NCBI RefSeq assembly: GCF_030150155.1
Contig: NZ_JASLGR010000001.1
Coordinates: forward strand, 1 to 64,000
Length of the DNA: 64,000 nucleotides
DNA from: Nocardioides sp.
GTDB taxonomy: Bacteria > Actinomycetota > Actinomycetes > Propionibacteriales > Nocardioidaceae
Reading direction: 5' to 3'
How positions within the stretch are numbered: the first letter of the stretch is position 1; every line of letters begins with the position of its first letter. A model generated the notes under the pieces. It was not told the origin of the DNA, did not search any database, and saw only the letters and a list, made by a program, of their open reading frames with translations. Of this stretch, positions 42,065 through 50,203 are shown piece by piece. Made by a program: the position numbers and the translations under genes.

Positions 42065-43468
42065 CTAGCCCTGGCGCTGGTTGCGCTCTCGTGTCGGCGG
42101 CGCTGTGCCGGGTGGGGTGGTGTGCTGCCCGGCTGGCTGGCGGGAGAAGTCGACGGTGCCATCGGCGGTGACCTCGTACGTCGTCGTCGGGTCGTGGGCG
42201 TGGTGGTGACATCGGTTGCAGAGCAGAAGTGCGTTGTCGAGGTCGGTGGGCCCGCCAGTGAGCCAGCCGGCGTGGTGGTGGGCTTCGCAGTGGGTGGCGG
42301 GGTGGTCACAGCCTCGGCCCTGGCAGGTGCGGTGTCGGAGCATCAGCGCCTTGTTCTGGGCGGGGCTGAAGAGTCGTGCGGTGCGGCCGAGGTCGAGGAC
42401 CTCGCCCTTCGTGCCGAGGACGGTCGGGATGAGGCCGCTGGTGCAGGCCAGGCGGCGGGCCTCGCTGGCACTGAGGAGGTCTTCCCCGGTGCTGCTCAGG
42501 AGCGAGGCGGCGCCGAGCCCTGATCTCAGTTGGTCGAGGGTGACGGTGACGAAGAGTGTGGTCGCCGTGCTGCCGTGGACGGGGAGGGAGCCGGCCGGGA
42601 TGCGGGTGAGGAGCTCGCAGAACGCCTGACCGAGCTGGTGCGGTGCGGGCAGGCTCCACCACCGGGTGTCAGTCTCCTCCCGGGACCTCCCGGCGTCCTC
42701 CTGGTTCGTGGCGGTGTCGTTGCCGTCCGCGTCCGGCTTGCCCTCGGTGCCGCGATGCGGTGCCCAGGGCGGGGTGCGTCGAGGGTTGAGCAGGGAGTCG
42801 AGCATCACCCGGAGTTGGTGGGCTGCAAGGTTCGGGATCCGGCCCGCGATCCGAGTGGTGCCGTCACCCAGGGGTCGGAAGGTGAACCGGATGCGGTCGC
42901 GGGCGTGAGCCTCGTCGGCTTCGAGTCGTGCTGCTTCGGCGGCATCAGCGATCTCGGGGGCGACCACCTCGAGGATCCGGCGCCCGAGGATCCGCAGCCG
43001 GGCCGGATCGAAGGTCGCAGCATCGGCGAGCAGCTGGGCCTCGGCGCGGTCCTTCGGGGCGCCGTCGGGCAGATCATCGACGGCGGCGATCACCACGCTC
43101 GCCTGGGCCGGCGACACCCGGCCCGATCGCAGGGCCGCCGCAGTCTGCGGGTGAGCGTCGAGGTCGTGGGCGAACGCGATCTCGCTGCGGGCGGCACGGA
43201 TCCCGGCCCGGGTCTGGTGGTGGAGCCAGAACGCCAGGTCCCGGGCTCCTGACTCCTCGACCACGTGGCCGGCATCGTCCAACGCGGCCAGCAGGCGGGC
43301 TTTGAGCTCGGCGACCTGGGACTCCACCGCGGTGATCGTCGTCAGGGCGGTGACCTGGTCTGCGGCCCGCATGTACGCCGGCTCCACCGAGCCCACCTCG
43401 CTCAGCGCCATCTGCGCGCGGGTGAGGGCATCGACGATCGGATGGACACGTTCCAACGTCTCGGTCAT
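42065..43468 (-). CDS. DUF222 / HNH endonuclease domain protein (13E12-type)
   Basis: A 467-residue protein. The N-terminal DUF222 domain (about 20-330) is helical and Ala-rich with AFWLHHQTRAGIRAARSEI and GRVSPAQASVVIAAVDDLP. The C-terminal HNH nuclease has paired Cys in CQGRGCDHPATHCEAHHHAG, then LDNALLLCNRCHHHAHD. These genes are multicopy in Nocardioides and mycobacteria (13E12 repeat family) and several in M. tuberculosis are LexA-controlled. The start ATG has GGAGGT upstream; a longer frame exists but lacks one. A perfect SOS box lies upstream. The role after DNA damage is unknown. Confidence 0.9.
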   Translation of the reverse strand: MTETLERVHPIVDALTRAQMALSEVGSVEPAYMRAADQVTALTTITAVESQVAELKARLLAALDDAGHVVEESGARDLAFWLHHQTRAGIRAARSEIAFAHDLDAHPQTAAALRSGRVSPAQASVVIAAVDDLPDGAPKDRAEAQLLADAATFDPARLRILGRRILEVVAPEIADAAEAARLEADEAHARDRIRFTFRPLGDGTTRIAGRIPNLAAHQLRVMLDSLLNPRRTPPWAPHRGTEGKPDADGNDTATNQEDAGRSREETDTRWWSLPAPHQLGQAFCELLTRIPAGSLPVHGSTATTLFVTVTLDQLRSGLGAASLLSSTGEDLLSASEARRLACTSGLIPTVLGTKGEVLDLGRTARLFSPAQNKALMLRHRTCQGRGCDHPATHCEAHHHAGWLTGGPTDLDNALLLCNRCHHHAHDPTTTYEVTADGTVDFSRQPAGQHTTPPGTAPPTRERNQRQG

Positions 43469-43623
43469 GGAGCCAACACCTCCTCGGGCGGCAAGCACGT
43501 CACGCACCGATCAGGTGCATGTCCTTCGTGCGCCGGCCCTCGGCAGTGGGTTCAGGCCCCACGGCTGACCCGTCACCTTCTCTCCTGGGAATCGCGGAGA
43601 ACCTTCGGTGGCGAGCTGATGCC

Positions 43624-43654
43624 ACCCTACCACGAAGATCGAACAAATGTTCGA
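43624..43654 (-). promoter_or_regulatory. LexA (SOS) box overlapping a promoter
   Basis: TCGAACAAATGTTCGA at 43639-43654 matches the actinobacterial SOS box TCGAAC-N4-GTTCGA perfectly. On the minus strand TAGGGT (43624-43629) is a -10 candidate, and the box covers the place of the -35, so LexA would block transcription. The DUF222/HNH gene starts about 155 bases downstream. Confidence 0.85.
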
Positions 43655-43665
43655 AGCGACTGTGG

Positions 43666-44928
43666 TCAGCTGCCCGCTGTCTTCTTCAGGCCGTTCACCG
43701 TCAGCCAGCGGTCGATCCGCGGGAAGCCGCGCTTGGTGAACGCCAGCCGGAGGCCGTAGAGCGCACGCACCGGCCTGCGAGCCGCATCGTGGCCGGCGTA
43801 CGCGTGCAGAGGTGCACCACACGCGCGGCGGGTGCCGCCGCAGGTCCAGGAGTGGAAGTAGAGCAGGGTCCGCTTGCCGTTGAGCACGACGTCGGCGCCG
43901 CCGGGCCCGCACAGCCGCTGCTGGGAGTTGCTCAGCAGGACGTGCGGCATCGCCCGCTGCCAGGACGCCAGCGGCGACGTGGCGCGCCGCCAGACCGTCC
44001 GGTAGCTGCACCGGCTGTAGTCGCCCTCGGAGGTGAAGAGGTACCAGTACCGGCCGCGCTTGATCATCGCCGGGTTCTCCACCACGCCGCCGGAGCGGAG
44101 CAGCTGCCAGCTCTTCGCGGCCGCGTGCCGGCCGTCCGGGGTGAGTGGCAGGACCCGGAGCGAGGACGGCTTCCCGTCGGTCTTGTAGAGCAGGTACGGG
44201 CGGCCGTCGATCACGGTGAAGGACGGGTCGATCGCCCCGTGCGAGTTGGCCGGGTTGGGCGCGGCCTGCACCGTCGGGGAGGCCGTCGCGCTGGGGGTGG
44301 GAGTCGTGGTCGGGTCTGCCGTCGGGGTCGCGGTGGGATCTGCGGTGGGATCCGCAGTGGCGCTCGGTGCCGGCGGGTCGGGCAGCGAGATGTCGACGTA
44401 CTGGTCCTCGGCGGCGGGTACCGCGTTGCCGGGCGGGCAGATCAGCGGCCGCTCATCGAGCGGGGTGAACGTCCCGGTGGCGCTGGTCGAGGTGGCCACC
44501 CCGATGCAGTGGCTGGAGGACTTGATCCCCCGGACGTAGGCGGAGAAGAAGAGCAGCCAGCGGCCGCCGTACGACGCCAGGTCGGCGGCCCACATCTCAC
44601 CGGGCTTCGCCCAGGTCGGCTTGCGCAGCAGTGCGGTGCCGGCTCCGGTGAAGCGCAGCCCGTTGGTCGAGGTGGCCCGCGGCACCCGGGTGCCGGTGCT
44701 CAGCACGACGTACCCGCCCGGGATCCGCACCACGCTCGGATCGGCCCGGTCGGCGGTGGTCAGCGAGCGCGGGGCCTTGATCGGCTTGCGCTTGGTCTTC
44801 GTGCCGGCGGCCTCGGCCGGGTGGAGGAGCGTCGCGGCCAGCAGCAGTGCCAGGAGACACAGCAGACCCGCCCGAGCGCTCCCCGTGGAGCGGCCCGGGC
44901 GGGTCTGGCTGGGTGGTTCGTGGATCAG
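43666..44928 (-). CDS. Secreted GH43-type glycoside hydrolase with Thr/Pro-rich insert
   Basis: About 420 residues. A signal-like N-terminus (LLCLLALLLAATLLHPAEA) leads to a five-bladed propeller of GH43 type: ADPSVVRIPGGYVVLSTGT carries the candidate base Asp, GAIDPSFTVIDGRPYLLYKTDG the central Asp, and SEGDYSRCSY a candidate acid Glu. A 35-residue Pro/Thr/Asp-rich insert (about 185-220) interrupts the propeller, which is unusual. No ATG, GTG or TTG occurs between the dehydrogenase coding end and the signal core. A CTG at 44928, overlapping the upstream TGA, with GAGGA six bases before it, is the best start. Arabinan- or xylan-type substrates are typical; not assigned here. Confidence 0.75.
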   Translation of the reverse strand: MIHEPPSQTRPGRSTGSARAGLLCLLALLLAATLLHPAEAAGTKTKRKPIKAPRSLTTADRADPSVVRIPGGYVVLSTGTRVPRATSTNGLRFTGAGTALLRKPTWAKPGEMWAADLASYGGRWLLFFSAYVRGIKSSSHCIGVATSTSATGTFTPLDERPLICPPGNAVPAAEDQYVDISLPDPPAPSATADPTADPTATPTADPTTTPTPSATASPTVQAAPNPANSHGAIDPSFTVIDGRPYLLYKTDGKPSSLRVLPLTPDGRHAAAKSWQLLRSGGVVENPAMIKRGRYWYLFTSEGDYSRCSYRTVWRRATSPLASWQRAMPHVLLSNSQQRLCGPGGADVVLNGKRTLLYFHSWTCGGTRRACGAPLHAYAGHDAARRPVRALYGLRLAFTKRGFPRIDRWLTVNGLKKTAGS

Positions 44929-46793
44929 AAGGCGTCCTCGCTGACCTCCATGAGCGAGTTGTCGATCGCCTCGGCGATCGCGCGCTCCGCGGCAATCTTG
45001 GGGAGAGTGTACGAAGCGAAGAACTTCGCCGCAGCGATCTTGCCCTGGTAGAACGCCGTGTCCTTGTCCGAGGCACCGGCCGCCAGTGCGGTGGTGGCGA
45101 TCTCGGCCTGGTGGAGCAGCTGCCACGCGACGACGACGTCACCGAGGGTGAGCAGCAGACGCGAGGTGTTCTGAGCGACCTTGTAGATGTTGGAGATGTC
45201 CTCCTGGGCGCTCATCAGGTCGGTGAACATGTGGCCGACGATGCCCTCGGCGTCGCCCAGGGCGGCAGCGAGCAGGTCGCGGGCCGGCTTGAGCTCGGGG
45301 GAGCCCTCGGTGGCCAGGAACGCCTTGATCTCGCCGGCCAGCTGGCCGATCGCGGCACCCTGGTCCTTGACGATCTTGCGGAAGAAGAAGTCCTGGCCCT
45401 GGATCGCGGTGGTGCCCTCGTAGATCGAGTCGATCTTGGCGTCACGGACGTACTGCTCGAGCGGGTACTCCTGCAGGAAGCCGGAGCCGCCGAAGGTCTG
45501 CAGCGACTCGGTGCCGAGCAGGGTCCAGGAGCGCTCCGAGCCGTAGCCCTTCACGATCGGCAGCAGCAGGTCGTTGACCCGGACGGCGAGCTTGGCCTCG
45601 TCGGAGTCGGTGGTGCCGTTCGCCTTGGCCAGCATGATCTTGTCCTGCCAGGCGGTGGTGTAGAACACCAGCGCCCGCATGCCCTCGGCGTACGCCTTCT
45701 GCAGCATCAGGGAGCGACGTACGTCGGGGTGGTGCGTGATCGTGACACGCGGGGCGTCCTTGGCCTGGTTGGTCAGGTCGGCACCCTGGACGCGGGTCTT
45801 GGCGAACTCGAGGGCGTTGAGGTAGCCGGTCGAGAGGGTCGAGATGGCCTTCGTGCCGACCATCATGCGGGCGTTCTCGATGACGTCGAACATCTGGCGG
45901 ATGCCGTCGTGGACCTCGCCGAGCAGCCAGCCCTTGGCCGGCTCGCCGCCGCCGATCTGCGGGTCGCCGAAGGTGACCTCGCAGGTGTTGGAGACCTTGA
46001 TCCCCATCTTGTGCTCGACGTTGGTGACGTAGGCGCCGTTGCGCTCACCGGTCAGCTCACCGGTCTGGTGGTTGAAGTGGAACTTGGGCACCAGGAAGAG
46101 GGAGAGACCCTTGGTGCCGGGGCCGCCGACGCCCTCGACGCCGCGCGGGCGGGCCAGGACGAGGTGGAGGATGTTCTCCTGCAGGTCGGACTCGGCCGAG
46201 GTGATGAAGCGCTTGACCCCGGAGATGTTCCAGGAGCCGTCCTCGTTGGCGGTCGCGAAGGTCTTGCCGGCGCCGACGTCGGAGCCCGCGTCCGGCTCGG
46301 TCAGCACCATCGTGGCGCCCCAGAGCCGCTCGACCATGATCTCGGCGATGCGCTGGTCGCGCTCGTTGCCGTTCTCGTAGACGACCTTGGAGAAGAACGG
46401 GCCGCAGCCGTACATCCAGATCGGGGTGTTGGCGCCCAGGATCATCTCGGCCGTGGCCCAGACCAGGCTCGCGGGGGCAGCGGTGCCGCCGATCTCCGCG
46501 GGGGCCTGCAGGCTCCAGAAGCCGGACTCCATCCAGGTGTCGTAGGACTTCTTGAACGCGGCCGGGACCGGCGCGCTGTTGGTCTTCGGGTCGAAGACCG
46601 GCGGGTTGCGGTCGCTGTCCTCGAAGGACGCGGCCAGGTCCTCGCGAGAGATGCGCTCGACCTCGGCGAGGATCTCCTTGGCGGTCTCGACGTCGAGGTC
46701 GGCGTATGGGCCCGTGCCTAGCAGCTTGTCCGTGCCGTTCACCTCGAAGAGGTTGAACTCGATGTCGCGCAGGTTGCTCTTGTAGTGGCTCAC
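44925..46793 (-). CDS. Acyl-CoA dehydrogenase, large FadE5-like form
   Basis: A 622-residue flavoenzyme for the first step of beta-oxidation. It has the long N-terminus MSHYKSNLRDIEFNLFEVNG typical of this subgroup, the middle domain VLTEPDAGSDVGAGKT and NISGVKRFITSAE, and the catalytic Glu459 in IDSIYEGTTAIQ. An extra C-terminal helical domain of about 130 residues follows. Mycobacterial FadE5 is broad-range and of this size. The GTG start has GGTGGAG upstream. The leader has a 13-bp tandem repeat and a palindromic operator candidate. The GH43 gene follows with overlapping stop/start. Confidence 0.93.
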   Translation of the reverse strand: MSHYKSNLRDIEFNLFEVNGTDKLLGTGPYADLDVETAKEILAEVERISREDLAASFEDSDRNPPVFDPKTNSAPVPAAFKKSYDTWMESGFWSLQAPAEIGGTAAPASLVWATAEMILGANTPIWMYGCGPFFSKVVYENGNERDQRIAEIMVERLWGATMVLTEPDAGSDVGAGKTFATANEDGSWNISGVKRFITSAESDLQENILHLVLARPRGVEGVGGPGTKGLSLFLVPKFHFNHQTGELTGERNGAYVTNVEHKMGIKVSNTCEVTFGDPQIGGGEPAKGWLLGEVHDGIRQMFDVIENARMMVGTKAISTLSTGYLNALEFAKTRVQGADLTNQAKDAPRVTITHHPDVRRSLMLQKAYAEGMRALVFYTTAWQDKIMLAKANGTTDSDEAKLAVRVNDLLLPIVKGYGSERSWTLLGTESLQTFGGSGFLQEYPLEQYVRDAKIDSIYEGTTAIQGQDFFFRKIVKDQGAAIGQLAGEIKAFLATEGSPELKPARDLLAAALGDAEGIVGHMFTDLMSAQEDISNIYKVAQNTSRLLLTLGDVVVAWQLLHQAEIATTALAAGASDKDTAFYQGKIAAAKFFASYTLPKIAAERAIAEAIDNSLMEVSEDAF

Positions 46794-46804
46794 AGCTCCA
46801 CCCT

Positions 46805-46861
46805 TGTCTGTCTCAGATGTCTGTCTCAGAGGAGAAGGTCGGAAAACTTACCGGCCAGTAA
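46805..46861 (-). promoter_or_regulatory. Leader with 13-bp tandem repeat and TetR-like palindrome
   Basis: TGTCTGTCTCAGA is repeated exactly at 46805-46817 and 46818-46830, just before the dehydrogenase start. Further upstream TTACCGGCCAGTAA (46848-46861) is a near-perfect palindrome in an AT-rich patch, a likely operator for a TetR-type fatty-acid regulator. The regulator is not identified. Confidence 0.55.
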
Positions 46862-46905
46862 CTTAAGGGTAGAACCTGCCCCAAACCGGTGCAAGCCGTG
46901 GGGTG

Positions 46906-47832
46906 CTACAGCCAGGTGAATTCAGTGATCTCTTCGCTCAGCTGCCACAGCCGGGCGGCCGCCTCCGGGTCGCGGGCCAGGGCGGTGGTGTGGACCACCC
47001 GCGGTGCGCCCTGGGTCTGGCGCAGCCGGCTCGGCCCGACGTAGGTGCCGCCGGGCAGGTCGGCGGTGGCGGCCATCAGGGTCGGCAGCGCGCCCCCGGC
47101 GGCGTTCTGCGAGATCAGGCCGTAGGCGCCGTTGAGTGCGCCCGAGAGCGGTCCGAAGGTGCCGCCGTTGGCGACCAGGTGGGTGTGCGCGAAGCCGGGA
47201 TGGGCCGCCAGTGCGCGGACTGGGAGCTGCGCTGCCTGCAGCCGTCGGTCGAGCTCGAGGGTGAAGAGCAGGTTGGCCAGCTTCGTGCGCGCGTACGTCG
47301 GCCAGCGCCGGTAGTGGGTCACCGTGCGAGGGTCCTCGAGCGGGGCATGGTGGGTCATCGTGTGGGCCAGGCTCGACACCGTCACCACCCGGCCCGAGGC
47401 CTCGATGATCCGCGGCAGCAGTAGCCCGGTGAGCAGGAACGGGCCGTAGTGGTTGGTGCCGATCTGGAGCTCCAGTCCGTCGGCGGTGCGGCGCAGCGGG
47501 GTCGCCATCACGCCGGCGTTGTTGATCAGCAGGTGCAGCGGGCCGTCGTCGCCCAGACGCGTGGCGGCTGTGCGAACGGAGTCGAAGCTGGCCAGGTCGA
47601 CGGTCAGTGTCGACGTACGGGCGTCGGGGAGGGCTGCGGCGATGGCGGCCTCGGCGGCGTCGAGCTTGGCCTGCGAGCGCCCGGCCAGGGTGACCTGGGC
47701 ACCGCGCCGGGCGAGCTCCAGGGCGGTGTGGAAGCCGATCCCGCCGACGCTCGGGCCGGTCACGACGGCGTTGGTGCCGGTCAGGTCGGGGATCTCCGCG
47801 GTCGACCAGGTGGCCGGGGGACGACGAGTCAT
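46906..47832 (-). CDS. SDR family oxidoreductase (retinol dehydrogenase-like)
   Basis: A 308-residue NAD(P)-dependent dehydrogenase. The cofactor loop reads VVTGPSVGGIGFHTALELA, a variant of TGxxxGIG with two extra residues. It continues with NNAGVMATP, VVTVSSLAH and the catalytic pair in YARTKLAN (Tyr and Lys). The substrate side is like retinol dehydrogenase/WW-domain oxidoreductase relatives. ACGCTA (TAGCGT on the minus strand) six bases from the ATG suggests a leaderless message. Substrate unknown. Confidence 0.9.
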   Translation of the reverse strand: MTRRPPATWSTAEIPDLTGTNAVVTGPSVGGIGFHTALELARRGAQVTLAGRSQAKLDAAEAAIAAALPDARTSTLTVDLASFDSVRTAATRLGDDGPLHLLINNAGVMATPLRRTADGLELQIGTNHYGPFLLTGLLLPRIIEASGRVVTVSSLAHTMTHHAPLEDPRTVTHYRRWPTYARTKLANLLFTLELDRRLQAAQLPVRALAAHPGFAHTHLVANGGTFGPLSGALNGAYGLISQNAAGGALPTLMAATADLPGGTYVGPSRLRQTQGAPRVVHTTALARDPEAAARLWQLSEEITEFTWL

Positions 47833-47838
47833 GGGCTG

Positions 47839-47844
47839 ACGCTA
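47839..47844 (-). promoter_or_regulatory. -10-like TAGCGT before the SDR gene
   Basis: TAGCGT is followed by six bases and the ATG on the minus strand. Confidence 0.45.
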
Positions 47845-47901
47845 ACCCCGATCGAGGACTGGTGGGGCGCTGCACGCGCGGGACGGGCTAGCGCCGTCAA
47901 G

Positions 47902-47915
47902 TAGAACGTGTTCTC
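47902..47915 (+). promoter_or_regulatory. KstR-like operator
   Basis: TAGAACGTGTTCTC matches the KstR motif TNNAACNNGTTNNA at all fixed positions but the last. It lies eight bases before the ATG of the SnoaL-like gene and about 70 bases from the divergent SDR gene. KstR represses steroid catabolism genes in actinobacteria. Confidence 0.65.
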
Positions 47916-47923
47916 ATTCTGCT

Positions 47924-48400
47924 ATGACTCAGAACCTGACCCCGCTGCCCGAGGCGATCGTGTGGAACGCGCCCAACGACCCGCACCCGGCCCGGCTCGC
48001 CTCGCAGCGCTCGTACGCCGCCGTCGCGGCCGGTGACCTCGCCCAGTGGCTCACGGTCTACGCCGAGGACGCGGTGCTGGAGGACCCGGTCGGTCCGTCG
48101 ATGTTCGACCCCGAGGGCGCCGGACACCGCGGGCATGCCGGCATCTCGGCGTTCTGGGAGGCGGCGATCGCCCCGATCGGGACGTTCCAGTTCACCATCA
48201 ACGACTCGTTCGCCAACCCCGGCTCCAACACCTGCGCCAACATCGGCCAGATCCGGACGGCGTTCCCCGACGGCTCCTTCACCGTCACCGACCTGATCAT
48301 GGTCTACGTGATCAACGACGACGGCCGGGTCGCCTCGATGCGCGCCTTCTGGGAGCCCGAGCGGACGATGGCGTCGTTCTCGGCTGCGCCTCAGGGCTGA
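47924..48400 (+). CDS. SnoaL/NTF2-like protein, possibly steroid-related
   Basis: A 158-residue cone-fold protein. ASQRSYAAVAAGDLAQWLTVYAEDAVLEDPVGPS, GHAGISAFWEAAIAPIG and DLIMVYVINDDGRVASMRAFWEP follow the nuclear transport factor 2/SnoaL pattern that includes ketosteroid isomerases. An Asp/Glu pair (EDAVLEDP) lies where such enzymes carry catalytic acids. A KstR-like box directly before the gene supports a role in steroid metabolism, but activity is inferred. No Shine-Dalgarno is visible. Confidence 0.8.
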   Translation: MTQNLTPLPEAIVWNAPNDPHPARLASQRSYAAVAAGDLAQWLTVYAEDAVLEDPVGPSMFDPEGAGHRGHAGISAFWEAAIAPIGTFQFTINDSFANPGSNTCANIGQIRTAFPDGSFTVTDLIMVYVINDDGRVASMRAFWEPERTMASFSAAPQG

Positions 48401-48471
48401 GCCGGCTCCCCGGGGGGCGCGCGCCGCCGGGTACGGTGGGTGGGACAGATTCGCACGTCGAGGGAGTGGCC

Positions 48472-49056
48472 ATGTCCGTCAGCCTGTCCAAGGGTGGAAA
48501 CGTCTCGCTGACCAAGGAGGCGGGCCCGAGCGGACTGTTCCGTGTCGAGGCGGGCCTCGGCTGGGACGTGCGCACCACCACCGGTGCCGAGTTCGACCTC
48601 GACGCCTCGGCGCTGCTGACCGGCGCCGACGGCAAGGTGCTCTCCGACGCGCACTTCGTCTTCTACAACAACCTGACCTCGCCCGACGGCTCGGTCCAGC
48701 ACCAGGGCGACAACCGCACCGGTGAGGGCGACGGCGACGACGAGGTGATCAGCGTCGACCTGACCCAGGTCCCCGCCGACGTCCAGCGGATCGTCATCCC
48801 GGTCTCGATCCACGAGGCCGACTCGCGGGGCCAGAACTTCGGTCAGGTCTCCAACGCGTTCATCAGGATCGTCAACGCCGACAACGGCATCGAGCTGGCC
48901 CGCTACGACCTCTCCGAGGACGCCTCCAGCGAGACCTCGATGATCTTCGGCGAGCTCTACCGGTACGGCGGCGAGTGGAAGTTCCGCGCCGTCGGCCAGG
49001 GCTACGCGAGCGGCCTGGCCGGGATTGCGCGAGACTATGGCGTCAACGTCGGCTGA
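48472..49056 (+). CDS. terD: TerD family protein
   Basis: A 194-residue cytoplasmic calcium-binding protein of the tellurium/stress resistance family. The signature runs MSVSLSKGGNVSLTKE, LGWDVRTTTGAEFDLDASALL and DNRTGEGDGDDEVISVDL, with the Asp-rich calcium sites intact, and it ends KFRAVGQGYASGLAGIARDYG. GAGGGAG lies five bases before the ATG. A TACGGT at about 48432 may be its -10. The DUF475 transporter-like gene follows after 64 bases. It is one of four plus-strand or minus-strand TerD copies with this start motif or close variants. Confidence 0.95.
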   Translation: MSVSLSKGGNVSLTKEAGPSGLFRVEAGLGWDVRTTTGAEFDLDASALLTGADGKVLSDAHFVFYNNLTSPDGSVQHQGDNRTGEGDGDDEVISVDLTQVPADVQRIVIPVSIHEADSRGQNFGQVSNAFIRIVNADNGIELARYDLSEDASSETSMIFGELYRYGGEWKFRAVGQGYASGLAGIARDYGVNVG

Positions 49057-49120
49057 TCCGACCGCCTCACGGGGCTGAGTCAGCCTCGACACCGCCACCT
49101 GCACAGAGCTCGGAGCCCTG

Positions 49121-50203
49121 ATGATTCTCAAGACGTTCGGATGGGCCTTCGCCATCACTGTGGTGGGTCTGGCCGCCGCCGCCCTGTACGGCGGCACGAC
49201 CGGGCTCGCCGTGACCGCGATCCTGATCGTGCTGGAGGTCTCGCTCTCCTTCGACAACGCGGTCGTCAACGCGCGGGTCCTGGAGCGGATGTCGGCGTTC
49301 TGGCAGCGGATCTTCCTCACCGTCGGCATCGTCATCGCCGTCTTCGGGATGCGGCTGCTCTTCCCGCTGGTGGTCGTGGGCATCACCGCCCACCTGTCGC
49401 CGGTGCGGGCCTGGCAGCTCGCGATGGACAAGGGCGACCCCGACGTCCCGGGCACCTACGGCTACATCCTGCACTCGGCGCACCCCTCGATCGCCGCGTT
49501 CGGCGGCATGTTCCTGCTGATGATCTTCCTCAACTTCGTCTTCGACGAGGACAAGGAGCTGCACTGGATCGACCCGGTCGAGCGGGTGCTGCAGAAGTTC
49601 GGCTCGCTGGACGAGGCGTCCATCCTGGTCGCCCTGGCCACCCTGGCCGGCTTCGCGCTCGGCTTCCGTGACCACGCCGAGGACGTCTTGCTCTCCGGTG
49701 TGATCGGTCTGATCACCTATCTGCTGGTCAACGGCCTGGGGAACTTCTTCAACGTCGACGAGGAGCTCGAGCATGTCGAGGAGGGCGCTGCGGCGCGCTC
49801 GGCGGCCACCGGTGTCCAGGTCGCCGGCGCGGTCGGCAAGTCCGCCTTCTTCCTCTTCCTCTACCTCGAGGTCCTCGACGCCAGCTTCAGCTTCGACGGC
49901 GTCATCGGCGCGTTCGCGATCACCTCGGACCCGGTGATCATCGCGCTGGGCCTCGGTGTCGGTGCCATGTACGTCAGGTCGCTGACGGTCTACCTGGTGC
50001 GCAAGGGCACGCTGGACGACTACGTCTTCCTGGAGCACGGCGCGCACTGGGCCATCGGCGCCCTCGCGGTGCTGCTCCTGGTCACCATCGGCCACGAGAT
50101 CCCCGAGGTCGTCACCGGCCTGATCGGCGTCGGCTTCATCGCCGCCGCCTTCGCCTGGAGCATCCGCTACAACAAGCGCAACGAGGCCGCCGAGATCAGG
50201 TGA
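49121..50203 (+). CDS. DUF475 (TerC-like) integral membrane protein
   Basis: A 360-residue membrane protein with eight or more helices. The two half-motifs LEVSLSFDNAVVNA and LEVLDASFSFDGVIGAF hold paired acidic residues within the membrane, as in the TerC superfamily. TerC proteins are associated with metal export and TerD/TerB complexes. It lies in one direction with terD. Its 3' end overlaps the convergent TerD-like gene by 8 bases, without a visible terminator. Confidence 0.9.
   Translation: MILKTFGWAFAITVVGLAAAALYGGTTGLAVTAILIVLEVSLSFDNAVVNARVLERMSAFWQRIFLTVGIVIAVFGMRLLFPLVVVGITAHLSPVRAWQLAMDKGDPDVPGTYGYILHSAHPSIAAFGGMFLLMIFLNFVFDEDKELHWIDPVERVLQKFGSLDEASILVALATLAGFALGFRDHAEDVLLSGVIGLITYLLVNGLGNFFNVDEELEHVEEGAAARSAATGVQVAGAVGKSAFFLFLYLEVLDASFSFDGVIGAFAITSDPVIIALGLGVGAMYVRSLTVYLVRKGTLDDYVFLEHGAHWAIGALAVLLLVTIGHEIPEVVTGLIGVGFIAAAFAWSIRYNKRNEAAEIR

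Noticed and set aside
43469..43507. Thirteen-codon longer start for the DUF222/HNH gene
   Set aside because: The upstream start has no ribosome site, while the ATG at 43468 has GGAGGT at good spacing.
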